From Cutaneotrichosporon cavernicola (lineage: Eukaryota > Basidiomycota > Tremellomycetes > Trichosporonales > Trichosporonaceae): a stretch of 64,000 nt of DNA. The DNA is taken from contig NC_083396.1 of assembly GCF_030864355.1 (NCBI RefSeq), forward strand, positions 2,666,001 to 2,730,000. Reading direction: 5' to 3'. Of this stretch, positions 53,346-64,000 are shown piece after piece. The position numbers and the translations under genes were made by a program. The notes below the pieces were generated by a model. The model was not told the DNA's origin, did not search any database, and saw only the letters and a program-made list of their open reading frames with translations. Position 1 is the first letter of the stretch, and each line of letters starts with the position of its first letter.

Positions 53346-55136
53346 ATGGTCGTCGAACATACCAAAGAGATTGACCACACACCAGCCCAGAGCCAGCACT
53401 CGAAGGAGGATGGCAACGTCACTGTCATCGAGTGCGAGGCTGATCTCGCCGGCGATGAGGGCCTCCATGAGCTCGGATACAAGGCCGAACTGCATCGTAC
53501 CCGCGGTTTCAGAGAGGTTTTCGCAATGAGCCTCACCTGTGAGTCGCCGTCTACCAACGATGCTAATCCCAGGCATGGCTGTTCCTTATGGGTGTGTTAC
53601 GAAAATTACAAATGCAGAACAAGATAGCTGACTCTAGATACGGCACTGCTCTTTATACCGGCATCATCGGTGGTGGGCCAGCTACCCTCATCTGGGGTTC
53701 TGTTATCGTCACCATCCTCCAGTGGACAGTCGCCTTCAGCCTCGGCGAACTCGCATCACGCTGGCCCACCTCGGCCGGTGCATATTACTGGACTTTCCAA
53801 TTGGCGCCGAAGCGCTTCCGTACCATTTTTTCCTACATCAACGGCTGGATGGTGCGTCTCCCTCCCCCAGCTTGGTTAACGCTAGCTCCTGACGGCGCTC
53901 CTCCTGACTACCACGTCGGTTGCTTTCGGCATGGGCCAGCACATTATCGGCACCATCCAAATCGTCAGGCCTGACTGGGCGCCCGCAAGCTGGGTCTACA
54001 ATCTAGTCGCGTACGCACTCATCGCCGTGGCGTCAGTGCCTCTTCTGATGGTGCGTTCTCCTCACTTCACGCATTACCATCCGCCACACTGCTGACATCA
54101 GCCACCACGTTTCCTCACCATCCTTGAACAGACCAACGTGGTCATGATCTGGGTGTACAAGCTCGCTCACATCATCGTTCTTTCTGTCCGCGCAAAGGCC
54201 GGACGCCGCTCTGCCAAGTACGCGTTCACGCACTACGACCCCAGCTTCTCTGGATGGGGTCAGGTTTGGACGTTCTTCATCGGCTTCCTCCCAGCCGCCT
54301 ACGCCAACGCCGCTCCCGGCTTCGTTGTCGCGATGATCGAAGAGACGCACAATCCTGAGATCAATGTCCCCCGCGCCATGTCGTACACCATGATGCCCGC
54401 CTCCCTCATCCTCGCATGGGGATTCCTCCTCCCGCTCACCTTCACGATGCCCCCCAGCGAGGTACTCCTCGAGGCCCGTGAGTTACCATATCAGGCCTAT
54501 CAGCCTATCAGAAATTAGTTGACATCAGCCGGTGGTATCATCCTCCCATACGCATACAAGCTCATTGTGGGCAATGACGCTGGTGCGATCCTCCTCATGG
54601 TCGGCATGCTGTATATGGGCTTCAACTGTCTCGTCGGCATCAACACCACCGCATCGCGTCAGCTCTGGTCCTTCTCCCGCGACCACGCTGTGCCCGGATC
54701 CGCTGTGTGGTCTCGCGTGAACAAGAGCGGCAACGTGCCTTACGCTGTTGCACTGTGTCTCTTGGTTCAGTGCCTCCTCTGCCTCATCAACCTGGGAAGC
54801 TCGGTCGCGTTCAACTCATTCGTCAGCACGGCCGTAAATGCTTTTGCTGCGTCATACATGCTCCCAGTGCTCCTCAGCGTGCTCGAGAAGCGCCGCAGCA
54901 TCGCTGGCGCCCCATTCACCCGCCACGTCGTCGGGTGGATCTGCAACATCTCAGTAATCATTTGGGTCCCCCTCGCCCTGGTCATCTTCAGCATGCCCAT
55001 CGCGCTGCCAGTCACGCCCGATACCATGAACTACGCCAGTGTCGTGTTTGCGGGCTTCATCACCATCGCTGCCGTATGGTACGTCGTCTACGCGCGGCGC
55101 GTGTACGAGGGTCCGCCCGAGAGCATGGGGATGTAA
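53346..55136 (+). CDS. APC-family permease (GABA/choline type)
   Basis: Six or more exons: 53346-53538, 53573-53591, 53638-53851, 53886 onward, then two more ending at 55136. The 19-base exon 2 gives CMAVPYG. Hydrophilic N-tail of about 45 residues, then LGYKAELHRTRGFREVFAMS. GTALYTGIIGGGPATLIWG follows; then SLGELASRWPTSAGAYYWTF, the typical ACT-group signature. GFVVAMIEETHNPEINVPRAM is the family loop, and TASRQLWSFSRDHAVPGS lies before the last helices. Predicted about twelve membrane segments in the plasma or vacuolar membrane, importing amines, GABA or choline. The acceptor of exon 4 (TAG at 53883-53885) was chosen because it yields LLTALLLTTTSVAFGMG. Confidence 0.9.
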
Positions 55137-55690
55137 GTAGGTTGTAGAGAGGATGTTTTGTTGTACTTTTCCTAAATATAGCGGGCTTAATGCACGGATG
55201 TCTTGGCCAAGGAGACGGTAGAAAGTTTGGGCCCACCATGGTTGGGTTTGTGCTCAACATGCGTGCCACATGAGGCGTGCCTGATGGTTTCCTCCGTGCA
55301 CCTGGAATGACGATAACAATTAATATCGGTCAGCCTCGGTCAGTTGGTCAGTTTTGAATTCCACCGCCCTCTCCCAGGCCCAAGCCCAGGCCTAATCTCA
55401 TGGGAACCTTCGAGGTTAACTGAACGTCATCCACCGTATAGTCCTTTATCCGTACAACTGGCGACGTTGCCCATCTGCCAACAGGCTCTATTGTCTTCTA
55501 GGAGCACCAATGACGTGCATGACGTACCGCCATGGCTGGGTTGGTGGCTGTTGAATGCGCACGGTCCACGTTATTCAGCGCCTACGGCGCCTCGCTTGGT
55601 CCCATGACAGACGTCGCAGACGATAGAAGGCTAAGACTCACTACTTTCGTCCCATCGACGCATCATTCCCACCCACACGTTACACATACA
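55137..55690. other. Intergenic
   Basis: Nothing recognised; includes the promoter of the DUF3224 gene. Confidence 0.4.
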
Positions 55691-56176
55691 ATGGCTCAGA
55701 CAAGTGGGTTGAACGGGTCGGCAGTGCTGACCTAGTCACAACCACCTTCTCGTCCAAGGCATGGGACATGAGGCCCCAGAACCTCGGCATCGCTTTCGAG
55801 CACGACCACGCCATCACCGAGATCCACTTCAAGGGTGACATGGAGGGCGTCGGCACGGGCTCTTACGTCGTCACTTACCTCCACGGCCACAGCAGCAAGA
55901 AGGAACACTTCTCATACTGTGCGTACTGTAATCGCCGTCAAGCTGATGGTAGCTGGACAGATCCTCTTTGAGGGCACGATCTGCGGTAAGAAGGGCAACA
56001 TCATCATCAACGAGGGTGGCTGGTCACGGGGAGACAGGTTCCACGCTAGCTGGATCTTCGACACGGCTTCAGGTTCCGGCGAGCTCCAGGGCCTCGCGGG
56101 CGAGGGCGAGTACGACTCGGCGCCTGGCCCCACCAAGACCGACCAGGTGGTCAAGCTTGACGTCTCGTTCCCCTAA
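55691..56176 (+). CDS. DUF3224 family protein
   Basis: Three exons: 55691-55703, 55736-55918, 55953-56176 (139 aa; introns 32 and 34 bases). The joined protein begins MAQTITTTFSSKAWD and shows the beta-barrel order of DUF3224: TEIHFKGDMEGVGTGSYVVTY, QILFEGTICGKKGNIIINEGG, ASWIFDTASGSGELQGLAGEG and a closing strand VKLDVSFP. Bacterial and fungal members are small soluble proteins of unknown role, possibly antibiotic- or lipid-binding. The first exon of only 13 bases is supported by the frame and a normal donor. No export signal. Confidence 0.85.
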
Positions 56177-57917
56177 GCGTGCGTAGAGATAGGAAGGAAT
56201 GCAAAACGTTGAAAAAGATGCTGTTTACTGATAGATGTGGTTGAAGACGGAGCGTTTGTGGACTGGGCGCGCATCCTGAGGTATACCAGGACCAAGGTCG
56301 ATCTGAAAAGGCGATATATCGTCCATGTCCAGTGAAGGTCATCAACGACATGACATATGTCCTGCAATCCCTCATCCTCGACAGCGTCGAATATCCGCTT
56401 CTTTACTGGACGTTCAATGGACGTGAAGTCGACGTGGTTGGTCTTCCCGACGCCACAGTTTGAACGCTTTCCGGCAACGCGTAAAGGCGGGTGACAGCGC
56501 AACGCGCGCCTGGATCCGTGCATCACTAACGAAACCGCGGAAAGCCCCGGGAAGGGCTTGAGGAAGTCGCGGGCTCCCACGTGATATTGGAAAGACGGCG
56601 AATGCCCGTGAGCGTGAGCGGGTTGTCCCCGGACCGTTCCGGCCGGGCCGTCGGAGAGCGCATGTCCTGGACTAGAGGCGCCCAAGCTTATCAGTGACCC
56701 ACCGGGCGTCTCGCGCGTCCCGGAGGGGCCCACGAGCCGGACCTGCGTGGCGGCCGTGTGCTGCTCAGTATCACGACGGTGGCACTCCCACTGCGTTACG
56801 GGACGCTGGCCATGGGCGCTGGACATTCCCCGCCCGGGACTGGTAATGGCGGGCGTCTCGACAAAGACGGTGAGCTTGGTCTTCTCGTTTCGCTGGCGAA
56901 TGACTCATTGGCTCTAACCCCCCAACTTATAGATCACGACGATGAGGATGAGGATCACCCGGCCGGAAGCAAACTAACTCAAGGCGCGTGTTCAGAACCT
57001 GTTCAGAACCCCGGCAGAGTAGGAACAGGGCGTCATCGCCGTGACATACCGAGACAGTGATGGTGAGCATGTGTCCGCGGGTTGGGGACCACCTCACACG
57101 CCGGTCGTGGTATGCGATTTGTCGAATCTGAGTGGCAGACAGGGGTCCACCGCAGTGGGATGGGCACAGTGCACGATTTCGTGTACCACGTCTCATGAAC
57201 TTGAGGGACATGCTCGTGAGCGGGATACTCCATCGGATAGAAAAGGCTTCACTGTAGGTCTTGATGCGAGATCGAGATGGCAGAGAACGAGTGATGGCAA
57301 GGACTCACGGAAGCTCGCCCAGTCCGCAAGAGCGCGTCGGGTACTGTGAGAAAGTGTCACAGTACTGATGTGTGCAATGTTTTGGTTAAAGGGCGGTCAC
57401 CGCAGGCGCTCATTGCCGGTCAGTGTAACATAACCGGCGCACGGTGCACGCACGGGCGTTGTGTGGCGGCCGCGCCGACAAGCCCCCAGTCTTCTTTTGT
57501 TTAGAAATGGAGATTGCGCTGGTCCCTGTCACACGACGGCATCCCCGCTTTGATGTAGTTGGACTCGACTCGGGCATGTCAGACCGAGCCTGGCGACCAA
57601 AGAGATCGCAAGCCATACCGACGACGCAAAGAGATATGGTGATCCGAGCGCATTCGACGCTCGATCGAAACGCCCCAAGCGGCCCCGGGTAACAATGGAA
57701 CAATCCCTGCTGGTGGCCTGTGCAGACGGAAGCTCCGGTGCCCAAGCCCAAGTGCCGAGATCAAGACATGCATTGTGCTGATACAGATGAGGCTATGCGA
57801 TGATGATATTTTGTACAGTAGTTGAAGTTTGGTTCCTTGTTTTGCTTTGCTTTAGTTGGGATGAGCAGTTGAGTGCGGAGCCGTTGCAGCTCGGATGCTG
57901 TCTATGCTCTAGATGGA
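56177..57917. other. Long intergenic, convergent ends
   Basis: A 217-codon minus-strand frame (56173-56826) overlaps the DUF3224 gene end and has a random-looking composition; it is not called. No RNA gene or repeat recognised. Confidence 0.4.
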
Positions 57918-59402
57918 TTAAACGAGGTCCTCGGGTGCTGGAGAAGGGGGTTCGGGTGTGTTGCGCCACTTGTGGTAGTGGTGGGATGTGACTTCGAGCA
58001 TACGTGGTCCGATGGATAGGACCGAGGCGAGGGTGAATGTGACGGCGCAGAAGATGGCCGCGTAAGTGAACCTCAGTCCGCCGGCTGCTTGGATGAGGGC
58101 GCCGCAGATTGGTGGCCCTGCAATCATGGTTGGTCCACAAACACTCCATGCGATACCGATACGCATGCCGACCTCCTCGACTGGCGAGATTGTTGCAATC
58201 ACAGCCGAAACCAGGGTGAGCCACGCCCCCGAGATCCATCCGTACAGGACATATCCGACGATGAGGGCTCCTTCTGGGATGGGGCACGCGACGTAGAATG
58301 CAAGGATGACAATGACGGTCGCGAATGACGTCGTGCCGAACACGTTCCACACGCCCCATTTGTCGGCCATGATCCCGGACAGCGTTCGTCCGAGGAACGA
58401 GCCGGCGCTCATGATCGCAATGGCATAGTCGTATACGGGCTTGCTGACGCGGTTTGCTGTTGCGATGATGGGCGCGTTGAACAGTGGACTCATCCAGTTG
58501 AACATGTACATTGCGCACCCGATGGCGAAGAAGGTGAACCGCACATCGCTCCAAGGCTGGGCGAGGCGCCGCAACGGTACGGGCTTACGTTTTGGCAGGC
58601 GGCTCTTAACAAGCACCCACGACGGTGCCATGAGGACCGCGCTAAGGCCCGCGACGATGAGAAGCGAGTCGCGGAAGCTTACGATCTGGAGGAGATGTTT
58701 GAGCATGATTGGGAAGACGATGGATCCGAGACCACTCCCGCCAACAATGACACCGATGGCCGCACCGCGCTTGGTCGAGAACCAGTGTCCACCGATAGCG
58801 GTGACGGTGGGCCAGATGATACCGCTCGCAAAGCCGAAGAGGAAGTGGGCGAGGAAGAACTGGTAATAGTCGTTGCAGAAGGCCATGCCGATGACCGCGG
58901 CAACAGCGAGGCTCGAGCCCACGCGCACGAGCGGCGTCGCGCCATACGCGTCAAACACGCGACCCCAGATCACCGAGGGAAAGAAGACGAGACAGCTCTG
59001 CACGCTTCCGATCCACGCTACGGTCGACTTGGAGTAGTTGGCCAACTGGTGGTGGAGGTAATACTCCTGCAGCTGTCCGAAAGAACAGACTTGGGTCAGC
59101 AAGGCACGAGGTAAACGCAGAGGGGGGTACTCACCAAAGCCCATGAGGCAGAAGGTGACGAACCCGCCCGCGTAGGCGCAGAGCCACGCTTCGCGTCCGC
59201 CATCGGGAGGTGGTCCGATGTCCGGTGTGCGTGGTGTGACGGGTTGGTCGGGATCAGTCGAGGCGAGAGTCTTGGTATCTGGCAAGATCGAGAGCGCGGG
59301 CAGAGTGCTCTCGTCGTCATCGCGGCCGTCGTCACGGCCCTTCTCAAAGTATGGCGCGGCGTCGGTCATGTCCTGCAGTGTCGAGGACGAGTCTTTCAGC
59401 AT
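57918..59402 (-). CDS. MFS transporter, monocarboxylate (MCH/MCT) type
   Basis: Two exons, 59135-59402 and 57918-59089 (479 aa, 45-base intron). A disordered acidic N-tail leads to PPDGGREAWLCAYAGGF, the MCT-family entry motif. The splice gives CLMGFVCSFGQLQEYYLHHQL, matching GxxFGxFQEYY of the family. FFPSVIWGRVFDAYGATPLV, GHWFSTKRGAAIGVIVGGSGLG and SAGSFLGRTLSGIMADKWG follow; about twelve helices. Likely plasma-membrane or mitochondrial carrier for monocarboxylates or riboflavin-like compounds; substrate not known. Start taken at MLKDSSST (59402); another Met 23 codons upstream is possible. Confidence 0.92.
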   Translation of the reverse strand: MLKDSSSTLQDMTDAAPYFEKGRDDGRDDDESTLPALSILPDTKTLASTDPDQPVTPRTPDIGPPPDGGREAWLCAYAGGFVTFCLMGFGEYPPLRLPRALLTQVCSFGQLQEYYLHHQLANYSKSTVAWIGSVQSCLVFFPSVIWGRVFDAYGATPLVRVGSSLAVAAVIGMAFCNDYYQFFLAHFLFGFASGIIWPTVTAIGGHWFSTKRGAAIGVIVGGSGLGSIVFPIMLKHLLQIVSFRDSLLIVAGLSAVLMAPSWVLVKSRLPKRKPVPLRRLAQPWSDVRFTFFAIGCAMYMFNWMSPLFNAPIIATANRVSKPVYDYAIAIMSAGSFLGRTLSGIMADKWGVWNVFGTTSFATVIVILAFYVACPIPEGALIVGYVLYGWISGAWLTLVSAVIATISPVEEVGMRIGIAWSVCGPTMIAGPPICGALIQAAGGLRFTYAAIFCAVTFTLASVLSIGPRMLEVTSHHYHKWRNTPEPPSPAPEDLV

Positions 59403-60089
59403 CGCGAAAGGCTCTAGTCGATGATTAATAGTAAGAGACACTGATGGGGGATGAGCAACCCTTCTTGCCAAGGCGTCTAGTTAAACATGTCTACAGTTCT
59501 TCAGGCATTTCGAACCGCGGTTCCTGAAGCGGGGTCAGAGGGGCGATTGGCGTCGGAGAAGGGCGACCTGCCGAGATGCCGGCTCGGTCTGGGTCAGGTG
59601 AGGCTTCTGTTGTGGTGAGCAATGTTAATAGGTCGTCAGGCTACTGGCTACCTTTGGAGCGTAGGTTAGCAGCACATACCGTTACTGCGGCCGCCGCTTG
59701 TCAGGGAATCATGGCGCGCGGGGCAAGAGGGGGAAGGCATGCAAACGGAAGAGCGTGGCGGGGGAGGGTTAGTCGAGTTGTGGAGCCCAGGCTAGGTCCA
59801 GGCGGTGACACGCGGGTAGTTCTTCACCCACTCCAACTGTACTATTACAGTAGCCGGCCAAGACACCGTCCTAATTGCCGCCTCCGCCACATCTCCGCCA
59901 CATTTCCGGCCCTGATGACACATATCCACGTTGAACAAGTTATGCAGGAATCAGGAAGCTGGTCATCATCGGCTGCCCGATCCCGAGTACAATGCAGACA
60001 AATAGGCGAGACATGTTAGGCCATCATCTAATCGCCGTTCCATTATGCAGATGTGGCCCCGACCGCACCGCCACCGGAATCCCCTGTGT
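59403..60089. other. Intergenic
   Basis: No gene seen. Separates the MFS gene's 5' end from the P450 stop. Confidence 0.4.
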
Positions 60090-61958
60090 TTACTCGGTGC
60101 CGCGGAGTTTGCGGACAAGCAAGGGCATCTGGCCGCCAAGCTCGCCCTTAACTTGCGGCTGTGTCGCCAGACTGAATCGATCAGCAGTTCACACCCGGAT
60201 AACATACCTGGAGAAGTGCTGGATGTCGGGTTTGGACGGCAGGAGGTCGAACTCGAAAGAGCGCAGGAGCGTATATAAGACGACCTTGATCTCGAGGATG
60301 GCGAGGCGGTATCCAATACACGCGTGCGGCCCGGAAATGAACGACGAAACGCTTGGGTCAGCCGGTACAGCGGTGACTCACTTGCCCCACACGCCCGGCA
60401 CTTGCATGCGGGGCAGCGCGGGGTCGGCGTGGCGTGCGGGGTTAAAGTCCTCTGCGTCATCGCCCCAGATCTCCTTGAGGCGGTTGAGACACACCATGGC
60501 TGATATCAGCTCTGCTTGGGAATACACGCACAGATGAAGAAGTATGAGCCCTTGCGCACCGGGAGCGCGTCGATCACGCGCCCGTCCTTGAGCGGAATGG
60601 ACTTGGACAGGGGGAGTACCATGTCCTTGGTCGCGGCGCGGCACGTGCAGCTCGCTGGCGGGTGGAGGCGGAGGGTCTCGCGGATCACCGCGTCAAGGAG
60701 AGGCAGGGCGTTGATTACTTCGAAGGGCGGGCACTCGTCGCTCGCCAAGACTTCGGCGCGCAGCTTCTCCTGCCATTCTGGCAACTTTGCAAGCTCGAAG
60801 AGAATGAAGCTGATCGTTGCGGCGGTTGTCGTACTCCCCGCAAAGAGCTACGTCAGTACACATCGAGAGGATCCTTACGAGTGAGGCCATCTGCGCGCGC
60901 ACTTCGTCGTTGCTGAGGTGTTGGTCGCCCTTGGTGGCGGTGTTCCCCTTCACAAGGAGCGAGAGGAGGTCCTTGGCGCCCGCATCGGTGCCGACCTGCA
61001 TACGCTGAGCGACGAGGGTCTGCGTCAGCCCGCCCAACACCAACTCACATCTGAGAGCCGCTCCATCTGACCGCGCACCTCGCCGATGACGCGCCTGCTC
61101 TGCGTCGGCTACGGTCAGCCGCATTCAATGTGGACGCACAATCTTGTCCAGGACAGGCAGGATGTTCTGCGCCTCGGTAAGCAACACCATCCCGTTAGCA
61201 GCATCGACGAGGCGGTTGAACCGGTTGGCGAGGAGTTCTGGGCTGTCGTCCTCTGGAGAGAGTGAGTTGAAATCATGTTCGAAACCCGCGACGCCAATCA
61301 CGTCAGTCGTGAGATTCCCCGCAAACTTGAAGACGTCGATCTTGCGAGCTCCGCGCACCCTGTCCTCTGGCGCTGGGGGGTGCGCTGCATATCCTTCCAA
61401 ACCATCGTCATCAATGAGCCGTTCAAACAGACCGACGAGCTCTCCAGCCTTCTCGTAGATGGCGGGAAGCATGTCCTTGATTGCGCCGGCCGAAAACGCG
61501 GGGTTCAAGGCGCGGCGCATACGCCGATGTTTCTCTCCCTCATTAACGACTAAGCTGTCGGAGCCCATAATATGGCCCAGGATAGTACGCAGGTCGCGCG
61601 GTCGCTCAAATTCATCAGGATGGGCGAAGATGTACACCACAGCGGCTGGGTCGAACGTGTAGATCCGTTTCTGGGCGAACAGGCTCTCATACATCCCCGT
61701 CCAGCCCCACTGGAACCAGTCGGGATGGATGAGAGTCTCGCGGTGGTCGGCGAGCTGTGCCATGTTGCCTAGAAGCCAGCCGAACCATGGTCGCGAGGGG
61801 CCGGGAAGGGCACGTACTTCGGACGTGTTGTGCGGACTGTGGGGCGGGGTGACGAGGCGCACGAGGAACCATATCCCTACCATGAGGAGGGGAGTCCACC
61901 ACCCCACAAGACGCCAGTCCGAGCCCGCGAAGGGCGCGAGGAGCGTCGAGTTCGACAT
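60090..61958 (-). CDS. Cytochrome P450 monooxygenase
   Basis: Multi-exon, minus strand. The N-terminus MSNSTLLAPFAGSDWRL is followed by a membrane anchor, WWTPLLMVGIWFLVRLV, and the Pro-rich hinge LPGPSRPWFGWLLGN. EGEKHRRMRRALNPAFS is the C helix. The I helix is LFAGSTTTAATISFILFEL. ALPLLDAVIRETLRLHPP has the K-helix ExxR. RLKEIWGDDAEDFNPARH is the PERF-like region. SFISGPHACIGYRLAILE holds the haem Cys; the Gly-Pro-His form varies from the usual GxR. The final splice gives the end KLRGTE. ER-bound. Fungal members of this shape are often CYP52/CYP64-like fatty acid or secondary-metabolite hydroxylases, but no subfamily is claimed. Middle exon borders near 61030-61125 are not certain. Confidence 0.9.
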
Positions 61959-61989
61959 GTTGAGAGTGGATTTCAGTTGAGGGTGCGAC

Positions 61990-62046
61990 GATGGGCTGAT
62001 GCATTGACGATGGGCTGATGATTTGACGATGGGCTCATGCATTGAC
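61990..62046. repeat. 19-base tandem repeat upstream of P450
   Basis: Three copies of GATGGGCTGATGCATTGAC with few changes, 30-90 bases before the P450 start codon. Confidence 0.85.
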
Positions 62047-62281
62047 GTCAGCTTGACTTGAGAGGGACCAGGCACCACGATTTTGCTTATCCGATCTGAT
62101 CCCTATCAATCCAACCTTGCACATACCTATCGTGACATTGTTCACTCCACACCACATCTATGTATCCAAAGCATCGAGATCTTCCAAATAGCGCCAGCTA
62201 ATCTCTAGAGTCCGGCTCTGTGATCCCGTGCCCACCAGAACTCAGCCGCGGCCGAAAACGTCTCAACAGAGAGCTCCTCCA

Positions 62282-62371
62282 GGCCGCTTAGCTCAGCTGG
62301 TTAGAGCATTGTACTAATACGCTGAGCGTATCAGTAATGCAAAGGTCGGCAGTTCGATCCTGTCAGTGGTC
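62282..62371 (+). tRNA. tRNA-Ile(AAT) with 16-base intron
   Basis: Acceptor GGCCGCT/AGTGGTC, D arm GCTCAGCTGGTTAGAGC, loop CTAATA with anticodon AAT, intron of 16 bases that can fold on itself (GCTGAGC), T arm GGCAGTTCGATCCTGTC. Confidence 0.9.
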
Positions 62372-62468
62372 AGCTTGAGAGCGTCTCCTCTTTTACCTTT
62401 ACGAGTTCCAGATGTCGCTGAGGAAGGTAAAAGGAGAGGTCAAATCATCACACAAACATGCGCACATC

Positions 62469-62566
62469 GGGCGTGTAGCTCAGTTGGTAGAGCGTGTCAT
62501 TAGCAGGAGCGTCCAAGGACGCGTACAGATCTTGACAAGGTCTTTGGTTCGATTCCTAACTCGTCC
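62469..62566 (+). tRNA. tRNA-Ala(AGC) with 26-base intron
   Basis: Mature sequence equal to the gene at 31239-31324; the intron is 26 bases with a GCGTCC/GGACGC hairpin and differs fully from the 14-base intron of the other copy. Confidence 0.92.
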
Positions 62567-62630
62567 ACAAGCGTATCTTTTGGATGTCGCGATTGCTCCG
62601 GAGAGGTACATTGATGTGTAGGATGACTTG

Positions 62631-63474
62631 CTATTCTGACCCCGGGTCTGGGCTGCCCTCGTACCCCAAGGCGAGGCGCTTCAGGTCGTCGTTCTCCACG
62701 GCTCCCTCGGGGTTGCGCAGCTCCCATCCCTCTCCTGTAGCGAGGCGGAGACATGCCTGCGCGAGCTTAGTCGCGTGAATTACCCCGCTGGGCCAGACGT
62801 ACGACAGCGCGTCGAGGATCACGCGGTTGTACCAGATCAGCTCTGGGCGTCGCTGGTGTCAACGGAGTGCCGTGTCACCCAACCCGAACACATACCTCTT
62901 CTGTGGCAAGTATGCCTCCAGGATGCACGAACACGGCCCGGATCCCCTCCGCTCGACGCAGCGCCGCCTCTGTCTCTCCCTTGACCCGAACATACGCCGG
63001 GGCAAACCACCCCGGCGCCTGGCTGACCCCCATACTGGTGATGAAGACGAAGCGGAGGGGCTTATCTGCTGTCCCCAAGGCGGCAAATGCACGCGCACCC
63101 TCGAGGGTGAAGTCACGTGTGATGCTGGTGTCAGTAGGGTTGAGAAGCGGGACTCACGGCTCGTATTCCCCGGCCTGGACTTGTGTCCTCATCGCACCCA
63201 GCGCCCATATCACTGCGTCGTACCCCCGCAACCGCTCAACGAGTGCCGGATTGATCGCGTCAAAGCTCCCCCATTCTTCAGACGGTAGGAGGAGAGAGGT
63301 GAGCTTCTCGCTTTCAACTGGTGGGGCGCGGCGGCCGAGGACCGTCACGTGCGAGATGCGTGGAGAGGAGAGGGCCGCCGAGAGGATCGCGGAACCGGCT
63401 GTTGTCAGTTTCGCAGAGGCAGAGTCGAGCGACATACCAGTACCGGTTGCGCCTGTTAGGATGATCTTTGTCAT
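62631..63474 (-). CDS. NAD(P)-binding epimerase/SDR-like protein
   Basis: Four exons: 63438-63474, 63158-63398, 62896-63124, 62631-62852 (242 aa). Atypical short-chain reductase of the NAD(P)H-binding (NmrA/HTATIP2-like) group. The first splice builds the Rossmann glycine motif MTKIILTGATGTAGSAIL. ISHVTVLGRR ends the second strand. DAVIWALGAM, RFVFITSMGV and PAYVRVKGETEAALR follow, with Tyr/Lys-like positions partly kept. AVFVHPGGI closes the fold. The C-terminus WPSGVIHATKLAQACLRLA is the usual terminal helix. Cytosolic oxidoreductase or redox sensor; substrate unknown. The start at 63474 fits the motif better than the open extension to 63516. Confidence 0.88.
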
Positions 63475-64000
63475 GGGCTGGAGGCGATGGAGAATGCTGG
63501 AGATGGAAGTTGGCATTGCGACTTGTGAGGAGGAACAAGTTGCCGATCGCGTGTCGTCATCAATGCCGATATCGCCGATCGGTGCGGAATCACTCGCGAC
63601 TCCGCATCGTCCTCGAGCATTCTCCGTGAGGCACCATCAGAACTCCACAACGAGAGGGAGAGGGGTGTTTCGGCCTACGTTCGGCGAGAAGATGCAGCCC
63701 CGCCAGGAGTCGACACACCTGCGCTTCTCAGCACGATGACGGGGTAGAGGGAAGGTAAGTAAGTGTACTCGGGGATTACCGAGGGCGAGCGTGGACCGCG
63801 GACGTCACGGCGTTGTGAGTGATATAGCCAACGAGACTGGTGCGGTACGTTTGCTCGAGTCGAGGAGCGAGATCTGTAATAAGCCTGCCGATACATGAGG
63901 CGCTCTCCTCAAGGGGAGTCCAGGGACATCCGCAAACCTTCTAGACTGGCAGAGTTGTGATGGGATGGTGGGTGAACGAGCGATAAAAGGCTCCACGTCA
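63475..64000. other. Right-hand intergenic edge
   Basis: Short overlapping frames only; a gene could begin beyond the window. Nothing called. Confidence 0.35.

Noticed and set aside
56173..56826. Minus-strand 217-codon frame after the DUF3224 gene
   Set aside because: No family likeness, overlaps the DUF3224 3' end, and the composition looks random.

Overview
The window reads as nuclear DNA of a basidiomycete yeast, most likely a tremellomycete such as a Trichosporonales species. The reasons are coding GC that looks well above 50 percent, genes split by very short GT-AG introns (many of 31 to 45 bases, often with a CTGAC or CTAAC branch site), intron-containing tRNA genes, Zn2Cys6 regulators, a GT34 Golgi glycosyltransferase, a GPI-anchored wall-type protein and many MFS or APC permeases. 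The species cannot be fixed from this alone. Gene models were built by hand from reading frames, splice signals and family resemblance.

Region 0.8-13 kb, metabolic: beta-carbonic anhydrase with a charged low-complexity insert, a large unknown acidic protein with three internal repeats, a SnoaL-like protein, tRNA-Val, a paraoxonase-type lactonase, an AtuA/DUF1446 protein, a small GPI protein and a peroxisomal (AKL-ending) CoA-transferase III/racemase. Region 13-33 kb, transport and regulation: MFS transporter, tRNAs, GT34 enzyme, amino acid permease, tetraspan membrane protein, a Zn2Cys6 factor and a phytanoyl-CoA dioxygenase family enzyme. A dispersed repeat of about 280 bases occurs here twice, and the stretch from 24.1 to 28 kb has no convincing protein gene.

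Region 33.6-42.1 kb is the most unusual part. Four same-strand genes belong to one fungal family that I recognise as DUF7918-like (function unknown). They are strongly diverged in protein sequence, yet they keep intron positions and phases, including a microexon of 20, 17, 20 and 20 bases. The second gene is the most diverged; the fourth seems to lack a normal start.

Region 42.8-64 kb: a Pro/Gln/Tyr-rich protein, a coiled-coil protein, an allantoate-type MFS transporter, a second Zn2Cys6 factor, a second PhyH dioxygenase, an APC permease, a DUF3224 protein, a monocarboxylate-type MFS transporter, a cytochrome P450, tRNA-Ile, tRNA-Ala and an NAD(P)-binding epimerase-like protein.

There is no classic gene cluster. 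Several enzymes (AtuA-like, racemase with peroxisomal signal, two PhyH enzymes, P450, lactonase) would suit breakdown of branched or isoprenoid compounds, but that link is inference.
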